From contig NC_080420.1 of the NCBI RefSeq assembly GCF_029873635.1, positions 56,128,457-56,192,456 on the forward strand: DNA of 64,000 nt, written 5' to 3'. A model generated the notes under the pieces. It was not told the origin of the DNA and ran no database searches. It saw only the letters and a list, made by a program, of their open reading frames with translations. Below are positions 10,701 through 22,950 of the stretch, piece by piece (position 1 is the first letter of the stretch; each line of letters begins with the position of its first letter). The stretch comes from Malania oleifera (lineage: Eukaryota; Streptophyta; Magnoliopsida; Santalales; Ximeniaceae). The translations under genes were made by a program, and so were the position numbers.

Positions 10701-12102
10701 GAATCTTTAATTCTGACTTTTCTAACAACTCGGGCACCCAAACTCCACGGTCATTTTGACCTCGAGTGACCGAACATGCAAGTTCAGCAGGCCGAACTTA
10801 AGTCCACGTGACTGAATCTCAGACATTTTGAAAACTTCCTAGTTTAGAAAATCGAACATCTTTTCAAGCACCAGAACATGAAAAGCTTACTTTTTCTCAT
10901 GCGTCTATTTGGGCGACCAAACCTATGGCTCGGTCGATCAAAAACTCTCAGGTTGGCCTAATTTTTACTGCAGTTAATTGGGGTTTATTGGTATGTCTAT
11001 ATATAGAGCTTCATTTACTCAATTAAGGGGTAATTAGCACTGTGATTAAGTGAAAAATCCTCTGAAATTTTCTAAGCTATTCTTCCAATATAAAGCCTAT
11101 ACCCTCACATACTCTTACTCTTTTGCTAAATCAAGCCTTGCAAGAGTATCCTCTAGTGATTTTACATTATTCTCATTTACTAAAAACTCTCATTGGAGTG
11201 ATTGTTTGATTGATTTTCTATTGAGAATTTAGCTAAGGTTTTCCCCTGGTTTGATTTAATAAATCCATTATGTGGGAAACCTTGTAGCCTGTGGGTCTTG
11301 GCATTTGAATTGCAAGACACTTAAGCTTGTGTTTTTTTTTGTGCAAAAATTATTTTCACAAGTTCATTTTTTCTTCAAATATCTCTTGTGCTAGAATCTT
11401 GAGAAAATATTTTTAGATATATTTTGATTACTATTGTTGGAAATCTTTGAAATCCTAAATTGTGATTGAGATATATATCTATTGTTTCAAAGATAAGCTT
11501 GATAATACACTCTTGTAATTGATTGAATATTGACATAAGATTGAGTGTTTAGCACACGTATTGCACAAAGCTTATAGTTCTCATTTTCTTGTTGTGCATT
11601 GATTGATATTGGTACAAATCTGCTTGTTGGAGAAGCATATATTTTGTACACAAATTGTATTGTAATTTGGTTGTATTCCAGGCATGGCCTGAGGGGGTGT
11701 TAATCCAGTTCGGAAGGATTGGTTGTAAAGGTTGAGGTCAGCTCTGCTTTAGTTTGACCTGATTGTATTGGGTGTCACTCCACCTATTAAGTGAGCCGTA
11801 ATGGAATCCTTGTACTTGTAAGCCAAGTCGGGGACTTAGGCACATTTGCCGAACCTCAATAACATATCTAGCGTTATCTCTCTTTACTTGCTTTACTATG
11901 CATGCGTAATTAGTTTACTTGTGTAATTTAATTTCTGCTGAATATATTGACTTATTTTATATCTGCACTAGATTGACCTTATGGTTGTATAATACTGTTG
12001 CTAGATAATTGACCTAGGGGAGAAATTTTTATAATACCAATTCACCCACCCCCCCCCCCCCCTCCTCCTCCTCCTCCTCCTGGGATTACAGTAAATTCAA
12101 CA

Positions 12103-13560
12103 AAGATGCTTCCTGACACTTCTCGACATAAAGAGGAAATATCCATGATCCCTATAGCAAAACATTGCATTTTTATATCCCCTTTAATTTTGTTAACTAC
12201 ATCCCCCCCCCCCCCAAAAAAAAATCCCTCAAGGGAAAGACAAGAAACTAAGAGTTAAGAGGTTTTTAGACATTAGAGTTGTAATACTTTAATTTAGAAC
12301 ATGAACACCATTGCACTAACCTTGCTAAGCATTATTGGGGCTCCTAGTCCCCAAAATTTCTCTATAAATCTTTTTTTTTTCTTTTAATTCTTCAGGAGCC
12401 ATGACGATCACTAACAATCAACCATGCCCTTGAGTTATTTTGTGTTGTAGGACCGATATTTTTTTAATATGAATGCAATTGATGATGGTATAACTATTAT
12501 TTATTAAATATGCATTAATAATTATGCATGAATGATGCTTATATTTTGTTTTAAAGTAAAATAACCTCAACATTTGTCATAAAAATGAAAACATGCACAC
12601 ACATGAATGCACTATTAGTACTCCAAAAAACAATATGACAGGAACTTCACGCTAATTTTGTAATGTATTGAATGATAATTTTCCTTTTTGGCATTTCACT
12701 TTACAAGTGAAAATTTTTTTTAAAAAAAATAATCATTATATATATATATGTATGTATATATATATATATGTATGTATGTATGTATGTGAGTATATCTATA
12801 TATCCTCTCTCACACACACAAACACAAAAAATGCTCATCCAGTATAAATAAATGTCAATCGTTAAAACTTGAGATTGTCGCGATAAAACATGGACAACCT
12901 TACATTTTAGAATATAGTATCATAAAATGTTTAAAAAAAATCTAACTTGTGGATGAAAAATGTTATCAAAAACTATTAGAAAAAGAAAAACAAAAGAAAT
13001 TAAGAGCCCGTTTAGCTGTGGAAAATAAATCTTTTTTTTTTTTGTTTTTTAAACAATTATACACATTATATCTTTTTTTTAAAAAAAATTTCAAGACTCA
13101 TATTTAAAAGACAAAAAATTTTAAACTAGCTAGTTTAAATGTGCAAAACAATCATTAATTTTTTATTTCTAGATTTTAAAATGATTATAAAAAAGATAAC
13201 TTGTTTTATAAGGTATGATGTAGAGATGACATATTTTAAAATTTGAAAGAAATTCAATACATAATTCATACAAATCAAAATTATAGATTGAAATTTGGTG
13301 CTCTCATTTGCAGAGTTAATGTTAAATTTTTAAAACTATTTTATAAATTTTTTATATAAATTTTTAAAATAAAAAAAATGAGGTGATATTTTTATAATTA
13401 TTTTTTAAAAAATGAAAAATAAAAAATAAAAAATATATTCTGCAACAAATCCTAACATTCTAAAAGATGATTTCTTGCCACAAAAAAACTTTTCACATGA
13501 GAGGTGGAGTTCTATCTATTCATTGACTAAATGAATATATGAGAATTGAGTTTGACAGAG
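12103..13560. other. AT-rich DNA without a recognisable gene
   Basis: There are long A/T tracts, a C-homopolymer (12203-12215), and TA/TATG microsatellites at 12735-12790. Every frame is closed within short distances. No RNA gene or element end was recognised. Confidence 0.6.
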
Positions 13561-13567
13561 TCTTTCC

Positions 13568-13840
13568 TCAACGCATGACAATATGATTGCAGGCGTCATT
13601 TGTTCGAGCGGGCGGCGATGCTGATTCGTCTGCACGTCTGATTACCTCAGCCTCAGGCTTGGCTTTGGAATTTGGGCCATTTGGCTCTTCCCGGACGCAT
13701 TCAGAGCGGTGATCGATTGGGCGGCCTTTCGCAGCGGCCGCGCGCTGCACGTTCTCGTGGGCGACGCCATAGTCCATTAAACCATGCACGCTTCTATTAT
13801 ACTTACCCACTGATTTGAAACGCAATTTCTGAAAAATCAT
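13568..13840 (-). CDS. Unidentified 90-codon GC-rich ORF, possible exon relic
   Basis: The ORF starts at an ATG at 13840 and has basic and acidic composition with an Ala run and no hydrophobic segment. It stands out because 13590-13780 is clearly GC-richer than its AT-rich surroundings, as plant exons are. I do not recognise the product, and see no clear splice partners, zinc-binding or catalytic motif. It could be a gene fragment carried by a transposon or left from a decayed duplicate. A chance ORF is also possible. Confidence 0.25.
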   Translation of the reverse strand: MIFQKLRFKSVGKYNRSVHGLMDYGVAHENVQRAAAAKGRPIDHRSECVREEPNGPNSKAKPEAEVIRRADESASPPARTNDACNHIVMR

Positions 13841-14289
13841 GATTACAATCCAGAATTTTCATTCCATACAGTCTCACTCTTCAGAAATAGCAAATCCTAA
13901 TAGTACTAATTATTAAATAATTATTATTATTGTTAACCCAATACAACAGCAAGTTGTCGGCGTCTTTGCTGATTCATCGTGGCGACTTCTCAGTTTTTGT
14001 TCAATAATAGAAAAAACAAGAGCCATGCTTGTCACTGTTTCTGGTAAAAGTAGCCGCTTACTTCACTATTGATAAATGCAAGTATGAAGTTTGCTTGTTG
14101 AAAAATTTGTACAAATAAATAAAGTAAAAATACTATTCAAAATAAAAAAGTTGGAGTACAAAAATATCATTTTTCAATTTGCCTCCCATAATATAATAGT
14201 TTAAATGCATAACTTTCTTTAATTCCACATAAAAAAAAAAAAAACAAATATAAAGTATACCTTGATTGTCAAATTCTTTAAATTTAAAC

Positions 14290-14695
14290 AAATATAAAGA
14301 CTTTTAGTGGCATTTTTAAACCGTCACTAATAATAGTAAACTATCACTATTAATTATTAGCAACAATTTAATGACGCTTACAGATTGGTAACTATAACGG
14401 CCATCTCGACTTACTATTAGCGACAGTTTCTGAAACCATCACTGTTAATGAACTATTAGTGACGGAGACGGACCGTCACTAAAAGTGTAATAACGTTACT
14501 ATAACTGACACTATTTTGGGGCTGAAAATCGTCACCAAAAATCAAATATTAATGGCGATTTCTAAAGCATCACTATTGGCCTACCTTTAGTGATAGTTAG
14601 CAACCATCACTATTGTCTCACTTTTAGTGACAAATCTAGAGACCTCATTACTGGCAAACTTTTAGCGATGACTCTAGAATCGTCACTAAAAGTTT
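14290..14695. repeat. Hairpin array of TTTAGTGACG / CGTCACTAAA motifs
   Basis: Successive inverted pairs such as 'tattagtgacgg..ccgtcactaaaa' and 'cttttagcgatg..cgtcactaaaag' fill the block, with about five pairs readable. Such arrays are typical of the subterminal regions of CACTA (En/Spm) elements and their small derivatives. No CACTA terminal motif or duplication was found, so only the subterminal array is claimed. Confidence 0.5.
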
Positions 14696-14859
14696 CAAAT
14701 AATTTATTTTTTTTTTTTAAAATGCATTCCTATTTGGACCCTGTAATTAAATTATGTAGATTAATTGTTGTAATTGTTAAGAAAATGAAAATATATATAA
14801 ATAAAAAAATGTTAAAATGTACATAAATATCATATATACGCAGTCTGTCCATATAACAA

Positions 14860-15100
14860 AAAATACAAAAAAAAAAAAAAAAAATAGTCAGCATCATTAT
14901 CATCATGGTCATCATCATCATCCTCATCATTTGACAAACCGCAGACCCTACAAAATAATAATTATGCAACAAATTAGTATAAAAATTTTTAATACTATAA
15001 ATATAAATGATTTGATAGTAAGAATGATTATACATAGTTAAATAACAAATTATATACAATTTTAAATATCTAACTTTGATTACTATATACGACTTTAAGT
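14860..15100. repeat. A-run, CAT/ATC microsatellite and AT-rich DNA
   Basis: An A-run at 14868-14884 is followed by (CAT)-rich sequence (14890-14930). The overlapping His-rich ORFs on both strands are products of this low-complexity DNA. Confidence 0.6.
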
Positions 15101-15109
15101 TTCAACTGA

Positions 15110-16546
15110 GAGGAGTTTTTGGGTACCGTTAGTTCTGACACGTCCGTCTCAATGTCACGAACGTGTCGGAATGACCCCGCTCAATTTGGATCTCATATGC
15201 TTGACTTGGAGACCTGAGTGTTGAAATCAACTAAGTATAGATTTAAGGTATGTATTATAAGTTTGCTTCTAAGTGCCCTAGTTCTAACCTTGATAATACG
15301 TTGAATTTCAAAGTCCGGGCGACTGACCTCGATGAGTCCTGGTGCCTGAACCTCATAACGGCTATTTTAAAACAGCGTTTAAAAGTTAACAAATTATGTT
15401 GCTTGTGCCCCAAACTCTGTCAAAACTTGGGAAACACTTCAAGTAACTTGGGCAACACGAAAATATGACTTTTTTAACTCTATAAATACATGATTTCATA
15501 AATCAAATTATACCAAGAATTAAAATCAGCAATCAAGCTTTATTGCTTACAATCTTCAAAAACTCTCTTGCTTACAAACTTGCTGAAGTTTTCTACTGAG
15601 TCTTGCTGATATTTTCTCACTGATCTTTGCACACAAATTCTGAATCTTTCAATCTAAAAAAGAACCCAGTGATATACACTAGAAGCTATTTCCATATTAT
15701 TATTTGATTGAAGTATATTGTTTTCAATTGTACTAATCTGCTCTTGTTAAGAGTGTCTTTGTACACCAATTTGTTTCTTGATTTTCTTGATGGTTCAGGA
15801 TTGTTGAATCGTTGTACCGAGCGAGCATGGGGCATCACTTGGAGAAGGGGCTCCACCCTAATTGAAGGAGTGTACTGAGCGTAGGGTATCACTTGGAGAG
15901 GAGTACTCTATCCTATTGAAGGAATGTTGTAAAAGGTTTGCTCCGCCCATAAAGGAGTGGTATAGTGGAATCCTTAGGTGTGTTGCCTAAGGCGAGGACG
16001 TAGGCGGGGATAGCCGAACCTCGTAAAATATTGGTGTCGCTCTCTCTTCCCTACTCTTTTTAATTTTCAGCATATATATACAAACTACATGGTTGTGAAT
16101 TTAATTTTCTACACATATATAAACTACGTGGATTGATTATTAAATCACTGAAAATTAATTTGCTTTTGGGAATTGTGGAAACCGTAAAAAAGTATGTTGA
16201 TTGATCAATATTATTGCGGAAACCATAAGGGAGTACTTTAATTGATCAATACCAAAGCTCATTAATATATTAATTGGTTGCATAATTCATGTTACATATT
16301 TAACATCAATGTTTGAGTTTTGGAAGCTTAGTTGAATTTTCTATTGTGTTTTATATTGAGAATTCAATTTGTTGTGTGGATTGACATATTCAAAAGCTGA
16401 ATTTTGGAAGCATTGCTGGAATTGATATATTATTTTGATTGATTAAATTAATTCACTGGGTGTTGATTTAAAGTGCTAGAAGAATTAACTAAAGAAGTTT
16501 CTAAAGAAAAATTTTTAATCCCAATTCACCCCCCCCCTTTCTTTTC
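15110..16546 (+). repeat. 5' LTR of a Ty1/copia (SIRE-like) element, left edge uncertain
   Basis: The right end is set by 'ccaattcacccccccc..ttttca' at 16521-16546, followed by a primer site. A TATA box lies at about 15480-15488 (tctataaatac). The transcribed part holds 'ggaatccttagg' and 'aggacgtaggcgggga', which the LTRs at 8188, 44333 and 59071 also carry. The left end is approximate because no second LTR was found to align. Confidence 0.65.
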
Positions 16547-16562
16547 AATTGGTATCAAAGAA
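16547..16562 (+). other. Primer-binding site of the copia element
   Basis: 'attggtatcaaagaa' directly follows the LTR. It is a slightly altered version of the TGGTATCAGAGC complement of plant initiator tRNA-Met. Confidence 0.7.
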
Positions 16563-16605
16563 AGGTTATAGTAAATCCTAACCTAGAAGCTACAAAAAGA
16601 TCCCT

Positions 16606-18482
16606 ATGGCACACCTAGGCGTATCTCCCTTTGCTGAGGGTCAATCCTCATATAGACCTCATATTTTCAGTGGTGTAAACTACACCTGTTGGAAACAAAG
16701 GATGAGAATCTATTACAAACTATGGGTTAGAAAGCATAGAAAGTTGTCACACATGGTGAGCTAACCCAAACTAAAATAGTAGATGGTAAAGAAATACCTA
16801 AAGATGAAAAAGAGATGACCAACAATGATCTTAGGATGTTGCTAGTCAATTCAAGTGCTATGAATGCACTATATTATGTTCTTGATGAAAATGAATTCAA
16901 TAGGGCCATAGCATGTAAATCAGCCAAAGAAATATAGGATAAACTAGAGGTAACCTTTGAAGGAATGGTTGATGTTAGAGATAGTAGAATCGACATGCTC
17001 ACTAACAAGTATGAGGCCTTTAGGATGAACCCGGATGAAACTATCATTAGTATGTACACTAGGTTCACCTATATAATAAACTCCCTCAATGCTTTAAGGA
17101 AAAATTACTCAACTTATGAAATGATCTGAAAAATCCTTAGAGGATTTCCACCAATATGGGAATCTAAAGTCATAACAATTACGGAAGGAAGAAATCTCAA
17201 GAATACCTCCTTAAATGAATGAATTAGATCTCTTCTCACTTATAAGATGGTAATAAACGAAGGAACTAAAGGAAAATCTAAAATCAAGGAATCCATTGCT
17301 TTCAAAACCTTAAGTGAAAGCTCTAGTGATGAAGATGAAATAGATGTAAATGATATAGCCTTCATAACCAAGAAACTTGCAAAAATCCTTAGAAAGAAGA
17401 ATAAATTAACAAGAAAATTCAAGGACTCCAAATCAGATGAAGAGGAAACAAGTAAAAAAGAAACTAAAAATGAACCCCCTACTTGTTATAATTATAAGAA
17501 AGTTGGGCATATTAAACCGGATTGTCCACAGCTTAAGAGGGATTCTAAGAAGAAAAAGAAAAAGGCAATGAAAGCAACTACATAGAACAATATAAGTTCT
17601 AGTAGTTCAAAAAGTGAATCAAGTGACCAAGAAGTTGCTTATACTTACTTTATGGCATGGGACGATGATGAAGAACAAAGTTCCACATCCAAATCATTAA
17701 ATGACTCATACAATGAATCTTGCTCATCTCATGAATCCAATGATGAGAGTATGTCATCTTATAAAGAATTACAAAGTGAACTTGTCATCTTATGAAGAAT
17801 TACAAAGTGAACTATTCAAGGTTCATAAAATTCTAGTTAAAGTAACTAAACGATACACTTCATTGAAAAATAAGAATGAAACTATTATGAAAGAATTAGA
17901 ATCTAAAAATCTTGTTGAAAGAGAAAAAGATTTAAAAATCAAAAGATTAGAAAGCAAGAATGAAAAGGTAATAAAAGAATTGGAAGATCTAAGATCCCAA
18001 ACTTCCATTGATATAAGAAAGGTCTATATATATATTTTTGAACTAGAAAACAAATCAACAAAATGTCTCAAAATCAAGAAATGGGTAAAACACAAGACCT
18101 GAAAATCTGTAATCTCGAAAAGAAAATTGAGGATCAAAATACAATAATTTACAACTTCACTAGAGGAAAAGAAAATCTTGATAAAATGATTGTCGCACAA
18201 AGATTGTCCTTGAATAAAGAAGACATGGGATTCAATGAAGTTGAGAATATAAGGAAAAAGAACCTTTACATGAGGTACTTTGCAAAAGCCTTCAAAGACT
18301 ATGCTAGCACTTCATCAAGTGCTTACACTCACACCACATGTATTCTATGTAAAGAGAATGAATATATAAAATTTGAATGTCCACTAAAGAGAAATGGTGT
18401 GAAAATTAAACAAGTTTGGAAAGTAAAAGAAACATCTCTTAGTGAACTATCCGGACCCAAGAAAGTATGGGTTCCTAAATAA
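16606..18482 (+). pseudogene. gag: gag pseudogene of a SIRE-like copia element
   Basis: The ATG at 16606 is followed by PHIFSGVNYTCWKQRMRIY, the conserved N-terminal block of SIRE-type gag. After a frameshift comes a UBN2-like region, 16840-17230 (ALYYVLDENEFNRA, TNKYEAFRMNPDETI, ILRGFPPIWESKV). The zinc knuckle at about 17482-17523 reads CYNYKKVGHIKPDC, with the second Cys replaced by Tyr. A Lys/Glu-rich coiled-coil stretch follows (17800-18200), then a second knuckle-like CILCKENEYIKFEC and the family's GPKKVWVPK ending at 18482. Stops and frameshifts occur near 16715, 17126, 17220, 17583 and 18100. No protease or RT follows. Confidence 0.8.
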
Positions 18483-19319
18483 AAATCCTAGTTCACAGAA
18501 TAAAGACTCCAAAGATATTAGGAATAGTAATTCCCTTTTTAGAAATTAAAAAAGCTAAATCAATCTATACTAAAATGAAAAGGGATGCCTCCATAGCCTA
18601 CAAGATTCAAGATGCCCAATTCAAATATAAGAAGAAAATTTCTCCTTGTTCAATATATGGAAAGCTACTTAATCCAATTTAATACAAGGATATTGAACTA
18701 GTTGAAATGGAAAATCTTAAAGAAGAGTTTATGAGTTTATTGCTGACTATAACATTGAAACAAATGAATACAAAAATGGTATTGTTAGCCACAAATCAAG
18801 AAAGCTTAGATTGTACAAGGTTTATCTTCGAAATCAAGGAAGACATTTGCTTAAAAAAAAAACCAATTTAGAAAGTCATTTGAAGCTTGATAAAATGATA
18901 AATCAAAAGAGAGAGATTAAGTTACAAAATTGAAATAACTTACTAAATATGAGCATGTTATGATATTAATGATATTGATATGATATTGGTACTATTCTTG
19001 ATATTGGTATCCATGAGCACTTACATGAAATTAATTGATATTTGAGCATGACATAATAAATTTAAAAGCATGATTGGTAATCTTGACACCTTCATGAATA
19101 TATAGTTTATACTTCAAGAATGAAATTCTGAATTTATTGAATATGAAATATATATCATTTAGGGGAAGTTTTGAAATTCTGAAATTCTGAAATTATTGAA
19201 TTTAATAAAAGGTTGATCGCCTTCCTAGTTTTCCGTTTAGGATGAAGAAGCATGGTCCACTATGGTTTTTCCTTTCACTAATGCCATCAATTCTACCAAG
19301 GCTTTTTCAAAAGTTTTGA
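18483..19319. other. Decayed DNA downstream of the copia gag
   Basis: No domain is recognisable. A short repeat 'gaaattctgaaattctgaaa' lies at about 19170-19190. The pol region expected after gag is absent, so the element was truncated or deleted here. Confidence 0.5.
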
Positions 19320-19740
19320 TCTTGTTGAGCGTCCCAACCCGGGAGTATATAGAGTTAGAGTGGGGGTGAGTGGATTCTTTTTGCGAAATACATATTTTTC
19401 TACAAAATAAAAACTCTTAACAAGATACAAGAAATTATATCACAATTTATGAAACGAGCACAAGACATAAATTAAAGAGTGAAGGGAGAGAAAGTTTAAC
19501 ACCGGTAATTTAACGTGGTTCAGCACCAAGCCTACGTCCACACCTTAGCACCAAACCAAAAATTCCACAATCCACTATGATACTCCTTAACTAGTTGAGC
19601 AAGCCTTACAACTCGGGTACTAAACCCTACACTCGGGAACAAATCCCTACTGCACTCATCAAGAGCCTTCAATTCACCAAGAACCTTCACCAAAATGTTC
19701 AGTGGCAACAGAGATCGAAAATTCAAACTTGAGAAGGGAG
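19320..19740 (-). repeat. Copia-type LTR fragment, minus strand
   Basis: It has the features of a reversed copia LTR: 'taacgtggttcagcaccaag' and 'cctacgtccacacc', which match the 'ggacgtaggc' transcribed-region block of the other copia LTRs here in reverse. No internal region or duplication was recognised. Confidence 0.4.
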
Positions 19741-20227
19741 GTGGGACAAAAGAATAATTACCTTTAATACCATCATATGGTCTACCTTTAATGGATAGGA
19801 AAAAAAAAATCTAAATAGACAAATCTTGTTTGGAACCATTGTATTTTTTTTTAAAAAAATTCTAAAATATTTCTCACACATAAAAAAACTTTTCATATAA
19901 GATGATGAGTGTGCTCAATTAACTATTTAATCAATATGAAATTTGAGTTCAGTCGTAACACATGGCAATATGAGGGTATAGTGTTGTTTGGTCAAGATTG
20001 AGGCTCATTTGTATGCTTTTTATTTGTCTAATTTGCACATATATATATATATATATATATATATTTCTACAAGCATCCTTATTTTGACAATTTTTAATAT
20101 ATTTTAATTTTGATAATTTCATTATTATTATTATTATTATTATGAATTTTTAAATTAGCTTAAAATTTAAGTTAAATTTTAAAATATTATTTTAAATTGG
20201 ATTAATATTTGTATATTGTTATTTTAT

Positions 20228-20240
20228 AATGTAATTTATC
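20228..20240. repeat. Left target-site duplication of the LINE
   Basis: AATGTAATTTATC, identical to 21423-21435. Confidence 0.88.
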
Positions 20241-21422
20241 AGTTAGAGCTCCAAAGTTTGATTGGACAAAGTGGGTTTGGAACAAATGGTTATCGAAAAA
20301 AATTGCTATTTGTACATGGAAGGCTGTTTTTGAGTGCTTAAGCATTGATGAAAATGTGAGAAGGGTGGGGGTATCACTTGCTTCGGCATGTAATTGTTGT
20401 GAGATGAGACAATCAGATGATGTGGAACATGTTTTGAATAAGGGAGATCTTGCTGTTGATGTATGGAGGAAGGTTTCAGTGGAGGTAGGTATGTCATTCC
20501 TTAGGCACCAAAGTTAGAAAGAAAAAGTCCAAATGTGGTTTAATAAGGCTTCCAGATACTCTCAATTGGGAACATTGATGGGTTTGATTCCTTGTTTAAT
20601 AGTTTGGAGATTGTGGAGAAGGAAATGTGTGACTAGAATGGATGGGAAATTGGAGAATAGTATAGATGTGTAGTTATCCATTAAGAATTGGGTGAGGGTT
20701 TTGCGTGAGAACATGACAGTTATAACTCATTTAAATGATGCTGATGTTCAGATATTACAAAATCTGGAGGTGCAGACTGTGAATAAAAAGAATAAAGTTA
20801 TGCAAGTTATGATATGGCTAAAACCGAAGTAAGGGAGATTGAAACTAAATTTGGATGAGAGCAGCTTAGGGAACCCAGGGCCGACAGGTGGTGGTGGCAT
20901 CCTTAGAGACTGTACAGGTTCTTTTATTTTTTATTTTTTTCAAAATATTTTGGTTCGTGTTCTAATAATGAAGTTGAATTGAGAGCATTGATGGAAGGAA
21001 TAAAGATTTGCAAACAATTGGGTTATACCAGTATTGACATTGAATGTGATTCGAATATGGTAGTAAATTGAATAAGATCCAGTAAATGCTTTTTATGGTA
21101 TTTGTGGGATTTTTGGGAACAGCTTATTGGTGTATTAGAAGGTGTATATTTTTCGATAAATCATCTCTATATAGAAGGGAATAAAGTAGTAGATGCGTTG
21201 GCTCAACAAGGTGTCATGGGGAAGAATAATTTGTTTACAAATAGTGGTCAACTTTCTAAAGTTATCAAAGGTTTGTATAAATTGGATAAGATGAGTACAA
21301 CTTATATGGGGTATGTTTAGTTGGTTTCCTTTTGATATTGGTATAAGATTGTCATAAGTAAGGATTATTAATAAAATTAAGAAAGGAGGTGCCGCCCACT
21401 TTTACTAACAAAAAAAAACACA
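20241..21422 (+). mobile_element. 5'-truncated L1-type LINE with RNase H domain
   Basis: The insertion is bounded by a perfect 13-bp duplication and ends in an A-rich tail (21410-21422), as produced by target-primed reverse transcription. The coding relic opens with a zinc-binding segment of plant L1 ORF2 (FDWTKWVWNKW, then ACNCCEMRQSDDVEHVL, 20250-20440). Stops lie at about 20515 and 20671. A plant-L1-type RNase H then follows from about 20837: KLNLDES, GNPGPTGGGGILRD, a frameshift near 20930, ELRALMEGI, IECDSNMVVN, and GNKVVDALAQQG (about 21178-21213). The endonuclease and RT core are missing through 5' truncation. Confidence 0.92.
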
Positions 21423-21435
21423 AATGTAATTTATC
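21423..21435. repeat. Right target-site duplication of the LINE
   Basis: AATGTAATTTATC directly after the A-rich tail; matches 20228-20240. Confidence 0.88.
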
Positions 21436-22936
21436 TTTTACTTTGTATTATATATTTTTTTCTCTTTTCCAGATTCACTAACTATTCTTCTCAACAACTA
21501 CTACAAATTCTAGAGAGCGCCTCCTTACCAACAGCGCTTACATTTGTATGGTTTTTTCATTGATACTTGAAAATTTCTACAAATGATTTGACACATTAAA
21601 GAATATAGCTATGTTGGAACAAGGCAACTAACATCATCTGTTGAGTCATTGCAGTGACTTTTCATTTTTTATTCTTTAGCATTTAAAAAAAAAAAATCAT
21701 GCTTGTCACTGTTTCTTGTATAGTAAAAGTAATTATGTACCGTCGAAATTCATTATCCTCTTTCTTTATACGAACAAAGTCAATTGCTTATTTTTTCATT
21801 CAATTCTTTTTTGTGTCGGGCTTAAGCATATTAAAAATTATGATGATGATGATGATAGGATGGCATTAAAGGGCATGTTTATTCATAACTAAAATATCTT
21901 GACAAAATAATATTTCTGATAGTTTTATTTTTAAGAATAAAATAAATGTCTCGTCAATTTTTATTTAATTTGTATATAAAATCTTCATGTCAATGTTTAT
22001 TTTATCATGAAATTCTAACAAGTATTTATCGAAGGTGACTACTATACTCTGTACATGTGTATAAATAAGTTGAAAAGTAATTAAATTTTCAACATAAAAA
22101 CTTACAAAAAAAATGTATATTTAATTAAGTTCATATTCTAAAATTTTCAATACTCATAAATTGAAAAAGAACCGATAATCATTATATCATTATATCATAT
22201 TGCTTTATTTTTCAATAATTTACAACATAATAATATTAATTTATTTTTCAATAATTTATAACATAATAATATTACTTTCATATTTCAATAATTTATTGTT
22301 TTGAATATAATAGTAGCGTGTAGACCTTGATATTCAACAGTGAAAAAAAAAAAGGCAAGGCAATGTGATGGCAAGAAAAAAATTCCTATGAAGTTTATTC
22401 ACGGGCAAGGGTGTGAATAGAATGTCAATATTTTGTGCAAATATTTTAGATTCCTATGAATATTAAGGTGTATATAACGTCAACTATGAAAATAATGTCA
22501 TATATTGTCACATTCTCTAAAATATTAAATGATATTGTAAATCAAACGTCTCTTATTATTTTTGCCCATATTGTTATTTGGTAAGGGAGGGAGGATACGA
22601 CAAGCTAAATTTTTACCTTAAAATTTGCATCTCAATGTTGCTACACGACGCATTTTGGTGGTAATGTTTTGATGCAAGTAGGTGACTTATAGCCATGGCA
22701 TGAGATTATTGTGTTAGGTATGAGGAAAGTAATGGGCCAATTATTAACAATAATAATGATATATTACCACAATAAGTATTTTGAAACTAATTGGTCAATT
22801 TAAGCTTGAAATTCTTAATCTCAGTTACTTCCTTTTTTTTTTTTCTTACCTTTTAATCATTTTATCTCTTAATTCCATTAATTTGAGTTGGCATATGGCC
22901 AAGGATTAATCAATTCAAACCCAAGTGAAATTAAGG
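21436..22936. other. AT-rich intergenic DNA
   Basis: No gene is recognised. A segment near 21630-21740 resembles 13960-14080. A ~50-bp unit with 'ttatttttcaataattta' is tandemly repeated at about 22205-22300. Confidence 0.5.
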
Positions 22937-22950
22937 TATGTTTCACAACA

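Larger units (their letters stand above)
8188..12102 (+). repeat. 3' LTR of the copia element, split by a solo LTR
   Basis: It opens TGTTGA after the polypurine tract and appears to close with the mirror end TCAACA at 12102. Without the inserted 2.0-kb solo LTR and one 5-bp duplication it is about 1.9 kb. The first 60 bases match, in reverse, the right end of the solo LTR at 59071-61360. It has GGTCGACC-type motifs (8560-8680 and 10745-10960), a TATA box at about 10997-11006, and the 'ggaatcctt' plus 'ggggacttaggc' transcribed-region block found in the other copia LTRs here. Confidence 0.8.

Noticed and set aside
14817..15059. His-rich and Met-rich ORFs
   Set aside because: Translation of a CAT/ATC microsatellite next to an A-run.
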